From: Tetranychus cinnabarinus
Lineage: Eukaryota > Arthropoda > Arachnida > Trombidiformes > Tetranychidae
Reading direction: 5' to 3'
NCBI GenBank assembly: GCA_022266195.1
Contig: WHVY01000007.1
Coordinates: 186,001-250,000, forward strand
Length of the DNA stretch: 64,000 nt
Below are positions 28,320 through 38,266 of the stretch, piece by piece. Position numbers and translations under genes: made by a program. The stretch's first letter is position 1. Each line of letters begins with the position of its first letter. The notes beneath the pieces were generated by a model, which saw only the letters and a list, made by a program, of their open reading frames with translations, did no database searches and was not told the DNA's origin.

Positions 28320-29579
28320 ATGCAAGTCAACGTTTCATCGATTATTGGCCTTTTCTGTCTAATCGGTTGTCTCTATCAAATTTACGATATAACACAACTT
28401 TATTTACAATTCAAAGTTCGTCGAGAGGTTGCTTATGATTTTACAACTTATGCTGAACTGCCAGCTATCGACATCATGGTACCTATGGCTATGGCCTTTA
28501 ATTTGTCTTTAATTAGCCTTGGTTCTAAAAGCCTGAAATCGACTTGTGAACTATTATACAAAAAGTATAAAAAATTGAATTATACAATTGATGATTCCCA
28601 TGGAAGGTGCCATGATGCTATCTCATTGAGTATACTATTAGAACAAGATCCGTTTGCCGCTTCTCTCAATATATTCGCAAACATCAAGGTAATACAGATT
28701 CTTTGGGCTAGTATTCATATTAGAGATCAGTTTCTGGGTATTCTCGTCCCATTCACTGACTACTCGACTGATCTTGATTGCACTAGAACACGCTATTACA
28801 ATGGATTGGCAATTTTTATGCGCATCTCATGTCTCAAAGGAACCAAATCATTCTCTGACAACAACATTCTCATTTCAAGGCGTCTAGGTTATCCATTCAA
28901 GTTGAGACACTCCTTTGGAATTTACTTCGGTATTCGTTTGAGTGACCCAGCTGATTTACCTGTTTTTGATCGCAGCAAATACTTCATGATTACTCGTGAA
29001 CCCGGTTCATTCCCACTTGTTACGATAAGTTTTGCAAAGACAGTTACGAGTTCCCTTGAGTATCCATACGAGACCGATTGTCGTCATTACAATAAAGATG
29101 AGAGCATATCCAAATGTATGACTGAATATACACTAAATCAGTCCACGCCTTACCTGGATAAATACTCGGTACATGAGTGGGATGAATACCCGGGTCATTT
29201 GGGTTTCGATGGAAACAATAAAGGTGGTCCACGTGAGAAAGTCAACCAGGGCGAGTTGGATGCTTTCATCAAGTGTAACCAACAAGCAGCAGCCACTCAA
29301 TGCGAGAAAACAGAATATTTATTAGAAGGCAAAATATCGGAAACTAATAATAAAAGTCAATATGGGTGGATATTATTCAAACAATCTTGGAAGGCAAATA
29401 TATATCTGAGTGTCCATCCGATTCTACCTTGGAATCAATATGTTATTTACATTTTAAGCATTGCTGGCATTTGGTTTGGAATATCAATGAATGATAATGT
29501 ATTGAAGATACTTAATGTATTGCGTCGTCTAAAAAGCAGAATTTTAAGTTTACTAGACAAACGAAATGTAACAAATTAA
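28320..29579 (+). CDS. DEG/ENaC-like channel subunit, subfamily A (419 aa)
   Basis: Start 'MQVNVSSIIGLFCLIG'. The second membrane segment near 372-394 has the filter triplet G-I-S. Extracellular domain with 'ETDCRHYNKDESISKCMTEY' and a short Asn/Gly-rich insertion ('DGNNKGG') after 'GF' that is shared with the 40022 and 46276 genes and absent from the 17552, 32933 and 44293 group. This splits subfamily A into at least two branches. The C-terminal tail is basic and longer than in the second branch. Frame fully open. Confidence 0.78.
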   Translation: MQVNVSSIIGLFCLIGCLYQIYDITQLYLQFKVRREVAYDFTTYAELPAIDIMVPMAMAFNLSLISLGSKSLKSTCELLYKKYKKLNYTIDDSHGRCHDAISLSILLEQDPFAASLNIFANIKVIQILWASIHIRDQFLGILVPFTDYSTDLDCTRTRYYNGLAIFMRISCLKGTKSFSDNNILISRRLGYPFKLRHSFGIYFGIRLSDPADLPVFDRSKYFMITREPGSFPLVTISFAKTVTSSLEYPYETDCRHYNKDESISKCMTEYTLNQSTPYLDKYSVHEWDEYPGHLGFDGNNKGGPREKVNQGELDAFIKCNQQAAATQCEKTEYLLEGKISETNNKSQYGWILFKQSWKANIYLSVHPILPWNQYVIYILSIAGIWFGISMNDNVLKILNVLRRLKSRILSLLDKRNVTN

Positions 29580-29675
29580 ATGGCCGAGGATTACGACTGC
29601 AAACTAAATGTATATCAAATCGAAATCAAATCAAATTTTTGTATTAATGTATCGCTTTCGAATAGATTCATAATA
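29580..29675 (+). other. 3' flank of the A gene
   Basis: Short AT-rich flank before the Tc1-like relic. Nothing recognised. Confidence 0.3.
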
Positions 29676-30477
29676 CACACTGCGCGTCAAAAGTATAAGG
29701 CCACTTGATTTTACTCTTAATTTCTGATTTTTAAGTAATTCTTTCAACTCTTTCTAATTGAATTAGTTTAAGCTTTGTTAGAATAGCGCATTTGATCAAT
29801 TAAAGTTAGTTTTGAAGCGATAATCGCACTTTGGAGATTAAAATAAAGGCATACATATATTAACCATATGATTAAAAGTATAAGGCCACTTAAAATAAGA
29901 AATTAAGAAACTCCGATTAAGAAAAATCGGTCAAAAATTAGTATAAAACAAGATGTATCAAATTTTCTAGACTAACTTTTCAAGCTCATTCATTTGAACT
30001 ACTTCCTTTTTCTGTATCTTTCATAGTTTTTGTTTTACCCTAATTTTTTCAAAATTATATATTATAATGCCTCGAGTTTCAGTTTTAAACGAATATGAAA
30101 AAGGGCAAATTGACACAATGATTAAATAAGGTGTTCTTTCAACTCAATTGCAAAAGAAATCAATAGATCCAGATGTTTGGTACAAAGTTATGCAAAATGA
30201 GGTAAAAATTATGGAACATCTCCCCGTTCTGGACGCTCACCCCTGCTGAATGATCGTGATAAGATGAGAATTATGAAAGCAGCTTAGACTGAAAAACTAT
30301 CCTGCTCAAAGATAATTTTGGAATTGCAACTTCCTGTATCGCTTAGCATCATTAATCGCACAGTGAATCAGTCTAGATTTATGGAATACAATTCCATGGA
30401 TGTGAATCCAAAACGGACTGAAACGCACCGTGAAATTGGAAGGAATGCATGCAATGGAAGGACGAATGGCGACGACA
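29676..30477 (+). mobile_element. Tc1-like transposon relic with IR/DR-type left end
   Basis: Left end CACTGCGCGTCAAAAGTATA preceded by TA (29674-29675). The 18-mer AAAAGTATAAGGCCACTT occurs twice in direct orientation, 29689-29706 and 29874-29891. This is the doubled-repeat arrangement known for IR/DR Tc1 elements such as Sleeping Beauty. A transposase remnant follows. The right end is missing; a DEG/ENaC fragment starts directly at about 30478. Confidence 0.65.
30067..30450 (+). pseudogene. Tc1-like transposase N-terminal fragment
   Basis: ATG at 30067 opens 'MPRVSVLNEYEKGQI' and meets a TAA at 30127. Downstream pieces in shifting frames still read like the second helix-turn-helix and GRP linker of Tc1 transposases ('RSGRSP', 'SKIILELQLPVSLSIINRTV'). 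Several stops and indels, and the DDE catalytic part is absent. Dead. Confidence 0.6.
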
Positions 30478-30800
30478 AAATTTTACCTACAATTTAAAGT
30501 TCGTCATGATGTTGCTTAGGATTATTCAACTTATGTTGAACTACTAGCCATTGACATTATGGAACCTATGTTTACGCCCATAAATTGGAAAAAAAGTGCT
30601 TTCCTACCGTTCTGAAAAATGCAAGATTATTGTGAAAAATTCAAAGTACAGTATGACGGATCAAATCTTTCCATTGCAAACCTCAATAAAAACTGTGAAG
30701 TGTACATTTATTTAATGTTTTTAGAAAAGGTTCCGTTTGACGATTTATCATATAAGATCAAAGTAGGGAAAGTCAAAAAAATTGAAAACTGGTGTAGCGT
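30478..30800 (+). pseudogene. DEG/ENaC-like subfamily A gene fragment
   Basis: It begins at the codons for 'YLQFKVRHDVA', right after the Tc1 relic, and carries an early TAG ('VA-stop-DYSTYVELLAIDIM') and further damage. It then matches 'MQDYCEKFKVQYDGSN' and 'EVYIYLMFLEKVPFDDLSYKI' of the A gene at 32933. Homology ends near 30790. Both membrane segments are missing. Confidence 0.7.
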
Positions 30801-31239
30801 TTTGGAACCTTCCTTGTAAGTTTTAAGACAAAAAGATAAAATTAATATAACTGACGATTTTTTTCGACTTTCAAACGCGTTAACTGAGCTGTAGTTCCCA
30901 CCGGCAGAAATATGCCCATGAGGACTTTTGTTCATAAAAATGTCTCTATCGATTGGCAAGGTCAAAACTCTGGCGTCAAACGGGCACTTTTACATAGGCT
31001 CACTGTCACCCTCAGTTGAAAGGGTTTCAATTTCTGATTTCTATTGAGCATTTCTATCCACGAAAAAGAAGCTCAAACACTTTGATTCTTCAGACCATAC
31101 GACGACCCAAATCCCCTAAAATTGAAACGAATCTGTTGTGCAAAAACTTTTATTTAATATTAAAGTATGTGCATTTGCTGATTGCTCATGAAAATTTACA
31201 TTGTAAAATAGGAGGAAAGCTGGGAAGTAAAATTAAAAA
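30801..31239. other. Spacer before a B gene 3' end
   Basis: 30870-31020 is GC-richer than its surroundings and non-repetitive within the window. 31020-31240 resembles the 3' flanks of other B genes (GATTCTTCAGACCAT, AAACTTTTATTTAAT, GAAAATTTACATTGTAAAATA), matching 41760-42120. Confidence 0.4.
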
Positions 31240-32565
31240 TTAGTTAGTACCATTATGTTCCCGAATGCTTCTAATCGTATCAATTGATGAATGTGAAGAA
31301 GCACATCGACATGAATGAGATATTATGCGACAGGATGTGCCAGAGAAATTACATGAATTACGAATTGTGAATAATTTGGTTGGGCTTTTACTTTCTCCAC
31401 CTTTTCTGATCTTAGCAATAACTTTATTCTGCATCCAAATCAAAATGCTGATTAAACTATCAAATATTGAAAACGCAAACCAAGTTCCAATGATACCTCC
31501 AACGAAAATGAGATATTCACTCAATAGCAATTCTGGATAAACATTAAAGTACATGATTGGAGTAACTGGTTTCTCAATGAATATTAATCCAGATGTGTGA
31601 TTAACCTTTTCTGAACTAATGTCACCATCAGTTATATAAGTAGTTTTTTCACATTCAATTGGCATTTCAGCGCAATGTTCTTTAATTTCACCCCTTTGCA
31701 ACGCTTCAAAACCTAAATGTTCTGGTTGCGAATCCCATTCATTCACAAAATCATCCACCAAAAATTCCTCACGAAATGAATGTTTGACTGTGCAATCGGA
31801 CATAGCCTTAAACTTATTGTAATAAAGACAGTTGGTTTCATATGGATAAGGAAGCGAACGTAAAACCATCTTTTTGTAACGAACCCAGGCAGTAGTCAAT
31901 TTATCAGCCTTTTGGATAATCATGAAATATGCACTCAAAGAAAATACAGGGATATCAAATTGATTTGTGAATCTGATTCCAAAATATGGGCCAAATGAGT
32001 GACCAATAGTTGCTATTTTTCCTTCATAGTAATATAATACGTTGTTTATTCTGTCAGTGATTAGTGCAGCGTGTTCTGTGCAAGAGATGCGAAGGAAAAT
32101 GGCAAAACAATTGTAATATCGTGTCATCTTGCACTGATTGGTTGTGAAATTTTCATTTCCAATTTGAATAAAGTCGATGTGGGCTCGAGGATCAATCGTA
32201 AGCTCATTTATATCCTTTACTTTAACGAATCTGAATAAGGAAAAAGATGATAAAGTGGGAACTTTCTTAGCTTCATGAAAACATACGCTTTCAAAATTAT
32301 CAATGGTATAATTCACTTTTTTCGTTGAAACTTTACAAAAATGGTTCAGTTGCTCAGGATAACGAGTAAACAATTCAGTCAAGTTAATAGCCATAACCAT
32401 CGGTATAACTATGTCAATAGTAGGCAGTGCAACTTGATCGGTATAATCATAAGTCACTTCATGTCGAACCTTATATTCTAGATAGAGACGAGTTAAATAA
32501 TAGATTTGAATAGAACAGCCAATGCAACAAAGAAAATGAACCAGCCATGATAGTTTTATCTTCAT
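31240..32565 (-). CDS. DEG/ENaC-like channel subunit, subfamily B (441 aa), filter A-F-S
   Basis: ATG at 32563-32565 ('MKIKLSWLVHFLCCIG'). Extracellular sequence closely follows the 42155 gene. The second membrane segment reads 'EYLIFVGGIIGTWFAFSIFD', so the first filter residue is Ala instead of Gly. Long Ser-rich cytoplasmic tail with 'SPTKLFTIRNSCNFS' and 'SSHSSIDTIRSIRE', which could be phosphorylated. Divergent to the A gene at 32933 with only 367 bases between the two ATG codons, the tightest pair of the array. Confidence 0.78.
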   Translation of the reverse strand: MKIKLSWLVHFLCCIGCSIQIYYLTRLYLEYKVRHEVTYDYTDQVALPTIDIVIPMVMAINLTELFTRYPEQLNHFCKVSTKKVNYTIDNFESVCFHEAKKVPTLSSFSLFRFVKVKDINELTIDPRAHIDFIQIGNENFTTNQCKMTRYYNCFAIFLRISCTEHAALITDRINNVLYYYEGKIATIGHSFGPYFGIRFTNQFDIPVFSLSAYFMIIQKADKLTTAWVRYKKMVLRSLPYPYETNCLYYNKFKAMSDCTVKHSFREEFLVDDFVNEWDSQPEHLGFEALQRGEIKEHCAEMPIECEKTTYITDGDISSEKVNHTSGLIFIEKPVTPIMYFNVYPELLLSEYLIFVGGIIGTWFAFSIFDSLISILIWMQNKVIAKIRKGGESKSPTKLFTIRNSCNFSGTSCRIISHSCRCASSHSSIDTIRSIREHNGTN

Positions 32566-32932
32566 CTTACATACTCAAAATCAATTGTTGCAGAAACTGA
32601 AACACGGCAAGTGCGATAATACTGATAGAGCCGACTATTGATTTGATAACATTTTCATAATGATTATTGAATTTTGAAAAATGGCAAACGAAGCAAAATA
32701 CAGAATCTGGAGCAAGCAAAAACTGAAGTAGAACTTATAGTATTAGAATAATCGATTTTTGGATGCGTTACCACTCCATCAAAGCAAGACACATTGCAGT
32801 TTCAACTTAACCCTGACCACTACTACATTGATTTTTTATTGATTTTATTCATAGATGAAAACAGTTGTCATTTGATTTTGAAATTTACATACAATCGAGT
32901 TTCTTGGATTTCGAGGAAAAAAGTACAACAAA
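32566..32932. promoter_or_regulatory. Short divergent intergenic region (367 bp) of the tightest B-A pair
   Basis: It holds the B upstream block at about 32591-32670 (AAGTGCGATAATACTG, CGACTATTGATTTGA, ATTTTCATAATGATTA) and, on the A side, the AAAAAGTACAACAAA leader just before the ATG. Both genes must take their promoters from this region, making it the best candidate for a bidirectional promoter. No clear TATA box seen on either side. Confidence 0.5.
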
Positions 32933-34165
32933 ATGCAAGTCAAAGTTTCATCATTAAATGTCCTTTTCTGTCTAATTGGCTGCTTCTATCAAATATACGG
33001 TATAACAAAGTCTTATTTACAGTTTAAAGTTCGTCATGATGTTGCTTATGATTATTCATTTTATGTTGAACTACCAGCCATTGACATCATGGTACCTATG
33101 CCTATGGCCATGGATTGGACTAGAGTACTTGCTAATCAACCCGAAATGCAAGATTATTGTGAAAAATTGAAAGTAAAGTATGAAGGATCGAACTATACCA
33201 TTGATGACCGCAATAGAAACTGTGAAGAATACATTTATTTAATGTTTCTTGAAAAGGTTCCGTTTGTTACGTCTGATGATTTGCCATACAAGATGAATGT
33301 AAAAAAAATTAGAGATGATACTGTTGACCTTACAAAGCTCGTAGACCCGGCTTTTTTATCATGGTCTCGTCCGGTGACGAGCCGGGATTGTGAATTCGTA
33401 CGTTACCATAATGGATTGGCAATTTTCATGCGCATATTTTGTCACAATGGAAGCAGACCTTTCTTAATCAATAACAATTTAGTTTTAATAAATCAAGGGG
33501 TTGTAGCTGGTATATCATACGCTTTTGGACTTCATTTTGGTATACGATTTAGTGATCCAGCTGATTTACCCGAATATGATCAAAGTAAATACTTGATGAT
33601 TACTCGTAAACCTGGTTTATTCCCAATTGTTAAGATAAGTTTTGTGAAGGCAGTTATGAGTTCCCTTGAGTATCCATATGAGACCAATTGTCGTCATTAC
33701 AATAAAGCTAAAAGCTTATCCGAATGTATGGATAAATATACACTTAGTCAACCAACGCCTTACTTGGATAAATTTTCGGTGCGCGGGTGGAATGAACATC
33801 GGAGCTATTTGGGTTTCAGTGATTCACGTAATGAAGGCGGAAAAGTCAGTCAAGATGAGTTGGATGCATTGATCAATTGTAACCAACAAGCAACTGCTAC
33901 TGAGTGCAAGAAAACAGATTATTTAGTCGAAGGGAAATTTTCGGATGAAGCGGTGTTGGGTCGCAGAGGCGCTATATTAATTGTACCTTCTTTGAATTTA
34001 AACATGTACCGTAGTGCTCATCCAGTTCTACCTTGGGATGAATACGTTATTTACATTGGAAGCATCGTTGGCTTCTGGTTCGGGATATCAATGTATGATC
34101 CTATATTCAAGATATGCACTGGCTTGAAAAACAGTTTAACCTCTAAATGCGATTGTCAAGAATGA
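32933..34165 (+). CDS. DEG/ENaC-like channel subunit, subfamily A (410 aa)
   Basis: Start 'MQVKVSSLNVLFCLIG'. Same branch as the 17552/20080 and 44293 genes ('MQDYCEKLKVKYEGSNYTIDDRNRNCEEYIYLMF'; no Asn/Gly insertion). Cys region 'ETNCRHYNKAKSLSECMDKY'; second membrane segment 'EYVIYIGSIVGFWFGISMYD' with filter G-I-S. The tail ends with three Cys in nine residues ('SKCDCQE'). Complete frame. Confidence 0.78.
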   Translation: MQVKVSSLNVLFCLIGCFYQIYGITKSYLQFKVRHDVAYDYSFYVELPAIDIMVPMPMAMDWTRVLANQPEMQDYCEKLKVKYEGSNYTIDDRNRNCEEYIYLMFLEKVPFVTSDDLPYKMNVKKIRDDTVDLTKLVDPAFLSWSRPVTSRDCEFVRYHNGLAIFMRIFCHNGSRPFLINNNLVLINQGVVAGISYAFGLHFGIRFSDPADLPEYDQSKYLMITRKPGLFPIVKISFVKAVMSSLEYPYETNCRHYNKAKSLSECMDKYTLSQPTPYLDKFSVRGWNEHRSYLGFSDSRNEGGKVSQDELDALINCNQQATATECKKTDYLVEGKFSDEAVLGRRGAILIVPSLNLNMYRSAHPVLPWDEYVIYIGSIVGFWFGISMYDPIFKICTGLKNSLTSKCDCQE

Positions 34166-36650
34166 AAAACAATTTTACTTGAATCGAATTCTAAACAGCG
34201 TTATTTGTAACACAAATTGAGCCTTAATGCATGGAGGAATTCCCGAACTTTGACTGACGTCCCAGTAATGAAAAAAGATGGTGTCGGCCAAATTGAGCAA
34301 AAAGATTTGAGCAAAATCCGGATGGAAAGATGGAAAACGAAAAAGAAGAGACAAGGAAAAGAAAAGACAGAAAAGAACATGAAATAAGAAAACCAAAAAA
34401 CATCAGAAGCGAAACAGAACATTATAGAACTAATAATTCTGAGTACTTTTATGCTTGGAGCATTTCGATCTGATGTTCCTAAGCGTTGTGCAAGCGTTCC
34501 GTTTACTTCAGTCCATTCATCGTTATCTATGGAGCCACTGCGTGGATGGCTCTCATCTTGCGTAGTGCTATTGACTAAATCAAAAGATTGATTTTGAGAC
34601 ATTAAAAAAGATTGTACAGTTTAATCTGTTGATTTAAAAACAAAAAAAGCGGAGAGTGATCTACCTAAATAACTTGAGAACAAAATGAGTGCGAGTCTAG
34701 AATTTTTGTATTTGAATGTTTGCAAATGACAGATCTTTAGTTTCAGCCATCTATTATATCATGTTTCGTTTGTGAGATATAAATCAAAAATGGTTTACGT
34801 TTTGACCTCAATGGCGGCCTAACCACAATACTCACAATGCCCATTTTCAAGTTGAACCTAGTTTTTTAACAAGCTCTTTCAGAAAATCATTATTTGCAAA
34901 AGTTTAACAGCTTGCATGATCTAATCTTTCAATATTTATTAATAATTTAGATGTAATATTCAAAAATTAAGTGTTCAAATTAAGAAAGAGAAATGGTCCA
35001 AATTATTCTCCTCTTTCTTTATACTGTCTATTCCCCTGTCTTATTTCTTTTTCTCAACAATGGTCAGAAGGGCAAAATTAACACTTTGTTTTAACTAAAG
35101 GATTATTGAGGGGAGTTGTAATTATGACTCCAAAGTGGTAACTTGAAAATGTCTGGAACTAGTGCTTGGTCAATTGGACTAGTGCTTATTTAATTATTAG
35201 TTTAACTAAATTTTAGTTAATTTAAATGGAAATCATTGTCCACAAAATGGTTATTATTAATAAATGTTATTAAATGGCCAAAATTATTACATAGATTTCA
35301 GGATTTTTAAATAAACTTTTCTTTGGCTGCCGAATAAAGATTTTGTATTCAATTCCAAACCATCAGAACAAGTGAAAGATTCAAATGCGTTATGCTTTTG
35401 AGTTTCCTACTGTCGATAAATTGAATGCTCGAAAATTGCATTGCTCAAGCTAATCGGATTTCTAAATTTCACTGATTTTTCTCATACATGTACTATCTTC
35501 CCATTGGAGCATTTGGTTTCAGTCTTGTATCATGTTTTGGTGACAAGATATGACCGTAAGACTTTTACTTTCGGCTTTCATTGAGACTGGGTCACAATAC
35601 TTTCGGTGCTCATTTTTACGTTCAAGCTAAGTTTTTTATTCTAAGTTACTTTAAGTTCTAATAACAGGTTCTTTCAGAATATCATAATTTGAAAGAGTTT
35701 AATGGATGTCTATTTTTGCTTTGTAAATCTCCTTGAAATTTCAACTATTAATAAAAAGCCAAGACTCTTGGATACCTTCCTTTATTATAAAGGTGAATTC
35801 AAAATCGAACTGAATGTAATGGAACTGATAAAATAGCAGTTTATTATTGTTTAAAAATTGACTGTGCATGCCTTCAAAGCCTACAATATTGTATTTGCAA
35901 TTCATTATCCTTGCTAACAATAGCTTGTTCACAAGTTGGTGAGCGTCCTAAAAGTCACTTACACTACTCGTACTAAGTGTCCTACTTATCACTAACACTG
36001 TACTTACACTTTGAAACCAAAACATTTCTGAGTTTTCGAACATGAAAACCGAGGCAACTTATGAACCAGATTGCTAGTGACAAAAGTAGCTTCGTGTTAA
36101 TTTTCATAGCTAAGGAGCCAACCATCAGTTCACCACTGCAGGTCATAGCTAAAATTTCATGATTTGCTCCCCTCCACAATGCTTTTGAATACGGATTGTT
36201 TTTCTCACCACGCTGAACATGATTTTCCTAGATAATCTCGGTATTTTTTGTTGCTGTTGTCAAATCAAGGTGAGCAATTGGTTCAGAATTTCAATTTTGA
36301 TCATTATTTTGGCCAAGCTGACTCTCGCGCAAAGGTTTTCGCTGAAATGATCCCAGACCGATTTGCGCGCAGGAAAAAGAGAAGAAATTGGATCTTGCTT
36401 TGAGATTATACAAGGTACTTCGAGATAAAAGAATAATTTTTGAGGAAACAAACAACCTCCTATGTAAACAGTTATTCATGCAACAAGACTTAATATTTGA
36501 ATAACTGTTTACCATTCTAAATCGAGAATTTATCCGTCAAAATGCGTTACACAATGCTCCTCATATGATCTGGAATGATCACATATTTTTGTTTTAGGTT
36601 CATAGTATTTAATAGACATAATTTTGTAGTTATAGAATGATGGTTACAAG
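34166..36650. other. Long tail-to-tail spacer with an internal diverged duplication
   Basis: No supported gene in about 2.5 kb. 34735-34940 and 35515-35750 are imperfect copies of each other (shared CATGTTT, CACAATACT, AAGCT/AACCTAGTTTTTTA, TCTTTCAGAA-ATCAT, TTATTAATAA). 34950-35260 resembles 38790-39010 (TTATTCTCCTCTTTCTT; TTTAACTAAAT-TTAGT). These look like old unclassified interspersed repeats. A minus-strand ORF at 34201-34602 is discussed under rejected items. Confidence 0.4.
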
Positions 36651-36922
36651 CATTAACATTCGCAAAATGTAGGCTCAAAATTTTGTGACGAGAAGGCAAA
36701 ATCAAGAGAATTGTCGATAAATTCAAAAATTTTTCGATTTTTGATTGCCATTTTACATTTATACCGACGAAAAAGTTTCAGCTCTTTGATTGTTGCAATC
36801 ACTCTAGGTCCCCGAAAATTGCAGCGAATTTTTTGCATCGAAGTGTGTGCATTTCCTGATCGCTTATCAAAATCTACATTGATAAGCTAAATGTGATGAA
36901 AAACTGAAAGTTGGAGTACGAA
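36651..36922 (-). other. Conserved 3' flank of the B gene at 36923
   Basis: Nearly the same sequence as 21700-21868 (TTTTGCATCGAAGTGTGTGC, GATCGCTTATCAAAATC, ATTGATAAGCTAAATG). It marks the distal edge of the duplicated unit. Confidence 0.5.
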
Positions 36923-38266
36923 TTAGTTATTAGGAGTAGGTTCACGAATACTTCTTAGCGTATCAATTGATGAATGTGAAGCACATCGAGATGAATCTGA
37001 TTTTGAGTGAAGTAATGGACTTGAGAAATTTTGTGATTTACGAATTGTGAATAATTTGATTGGGCTTTTACTTTCTCGACTTTTTCTGATCCTTTCAATA
37101 ACTTTACTTTTAATCCATATCAAAATGATGATGAGACGATCAAATATTAAAAACAAAAACCAAGTTGCAACGATACTTGCAACAGAAATGAGATATTCAC
37201 TCAGTAACAATTCTGGATAAACATTTAGATAATCAATTGGAGTTTCTGGTTTCTCAATGAATATTAATCCAAATGTATGATTTAACTTTTCTGATTTAAT
37301 TTTACCAAGAGTTTTATACGTAGTTTTTTCACACTCAAGAAAAGGAAATTCAGCGCAATGACTTTTAATGTCTTCTATTATTGAAAGTTCACTATCAAAC
37401 CCAAAATGCGCTGGTTGTGAATCCCATTCATTTACAATATCTCTCATCAAAAACCCATGATGAAATGATTGTTTGACTTTGCAATCGGAGAGAACCTTCA
37501 ACTTGTTGTAATAACGACAGTTAGTTTCATATGGATAAGGAAGCGAACGTGAAACCACCTTTTTGTATCGAACCCAGGCAGATTGCATTTCATCAGCTTT
37601 TTGGATAACCATGAAATATGGAGAAAAATTCGTCGTAAATTCAGGTTTATCGAATTTACTGGTGAATTTGATACCGAAATATGAGCCGAATGAGTGCCCT
37701 ATAGTTGCAATGTTTCCTTCATATGATCCGACTTTGTTTATTTTGTCAATAATTTGTTCAGCTTGTTCTGTGCAAGAAATTCGAAGGAGTACCGCCAATC
37801 CAGCATAATAGCGCGTCATCTTACACTGTTCACTTGTGACATTTACATTTCCAATTCGAATGTAGTCAATCTGGTCTCGAGGGTCGATTGTAAGCTCATT
37901 TATGTCCTTTACTTTGATGAAAGATGCAATTGTAGTAGATGCGAAAAAGGCAGCTTTCTTAAATTCGTACACGCATTCACTGTTAATACTATCAATTGTA
38001 TAATTAACTTCCTTTTTCATGTACTCTTTGCATAACTTAATCATTTGTTTAGGATAACGGATAAACAAATCAGTGAAGTTAATGCTCATAACCATCGGTA
38101 TGATTACGTCAATAGCAGGCAGTTCAACTTGATCAGTATAATCAAGAGTCAATTCATGTCGAACCTTAAATTTTAAATGGTTACAAGTTAGATGATAGAT
38201 TTGAATAGAACAGCCAATGAAACAAAAAAGATAAACCATCCATGATAGTTTTGCTCGAATCATCAT
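36923..38266 (-). CDS. DEG/ENaC-like channel subunit, subfamily B (447 aa), filter residues replaced
   Basis: Start 'MMIRAKLSWMVYLFCFIG', two adjacent Met codons. Full-length and open, with 'FKVRHELTLDYTDQVELPAIDVIIP', Cys region 'YPYETNCRYYNKLKVLSDC' and a Ser-rich tail. The second membrane segment reads 'YLISVASIVATWFLFLIFD': the filter triplet is L-F-L and the glycines before it are Ala. A canonical G-x-S pore is therefore absent although the ORF is intact. It could be a non-conducting partner subunit or a recently decayed gene. The truncated copy at 21869 shares this branch. Confidence 0.75.
   Translation of the reverse strand: MMIRAKLSWMVYLFCFIGCSIQIYHLTCNHLKFKVRHELTLDYTDQVELPAIDVIIPMVMSINFTDLFIRYPKQMIKLCKEYMKKEVNYTIDSINSECVYEFKKAAFFASTTIASFIKVKDINELTIDPRDQIDYIRIGNVNVTSEQCKMTRYYAGLAVLLRISCTEQAEQIIDKINKVGSYEGNIATIGHSFGSYFGIKFTSKFDKPEFTTNFSPYFMVIQKADEMQSAWVRYKKVVSRSLPYPYETNCRYYNKLKVLSDCKVKQSFHHGFLMRDIVNEWDSQPAHFGFDSELSIIEDIKSHCAEFPFLECEKTTYKTLGKIKSEKLNHTFGLIFIEKPETPIDYLNVYPELLLSEYLISVASIVATWFLFLIFDRLIIILIWIKSKVIERIRKSRESKSPIKLFTIRKSQNFSSPLLHSKSDSSRCASHSSIDTLRSIREPTPNN

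Noticed and set aside
34201..34602. Minus-strand 133-aa ORF beginning with a hydrophilic, Asp/Ser-rich head and a Phe-rich middle
   Set aside because: Its 3' part lies in the antisense of the A-gene 3' flank shared with 20.8 and 45.5 kb, the middle is low-complexity, and no family is recognisable. Likely chance.
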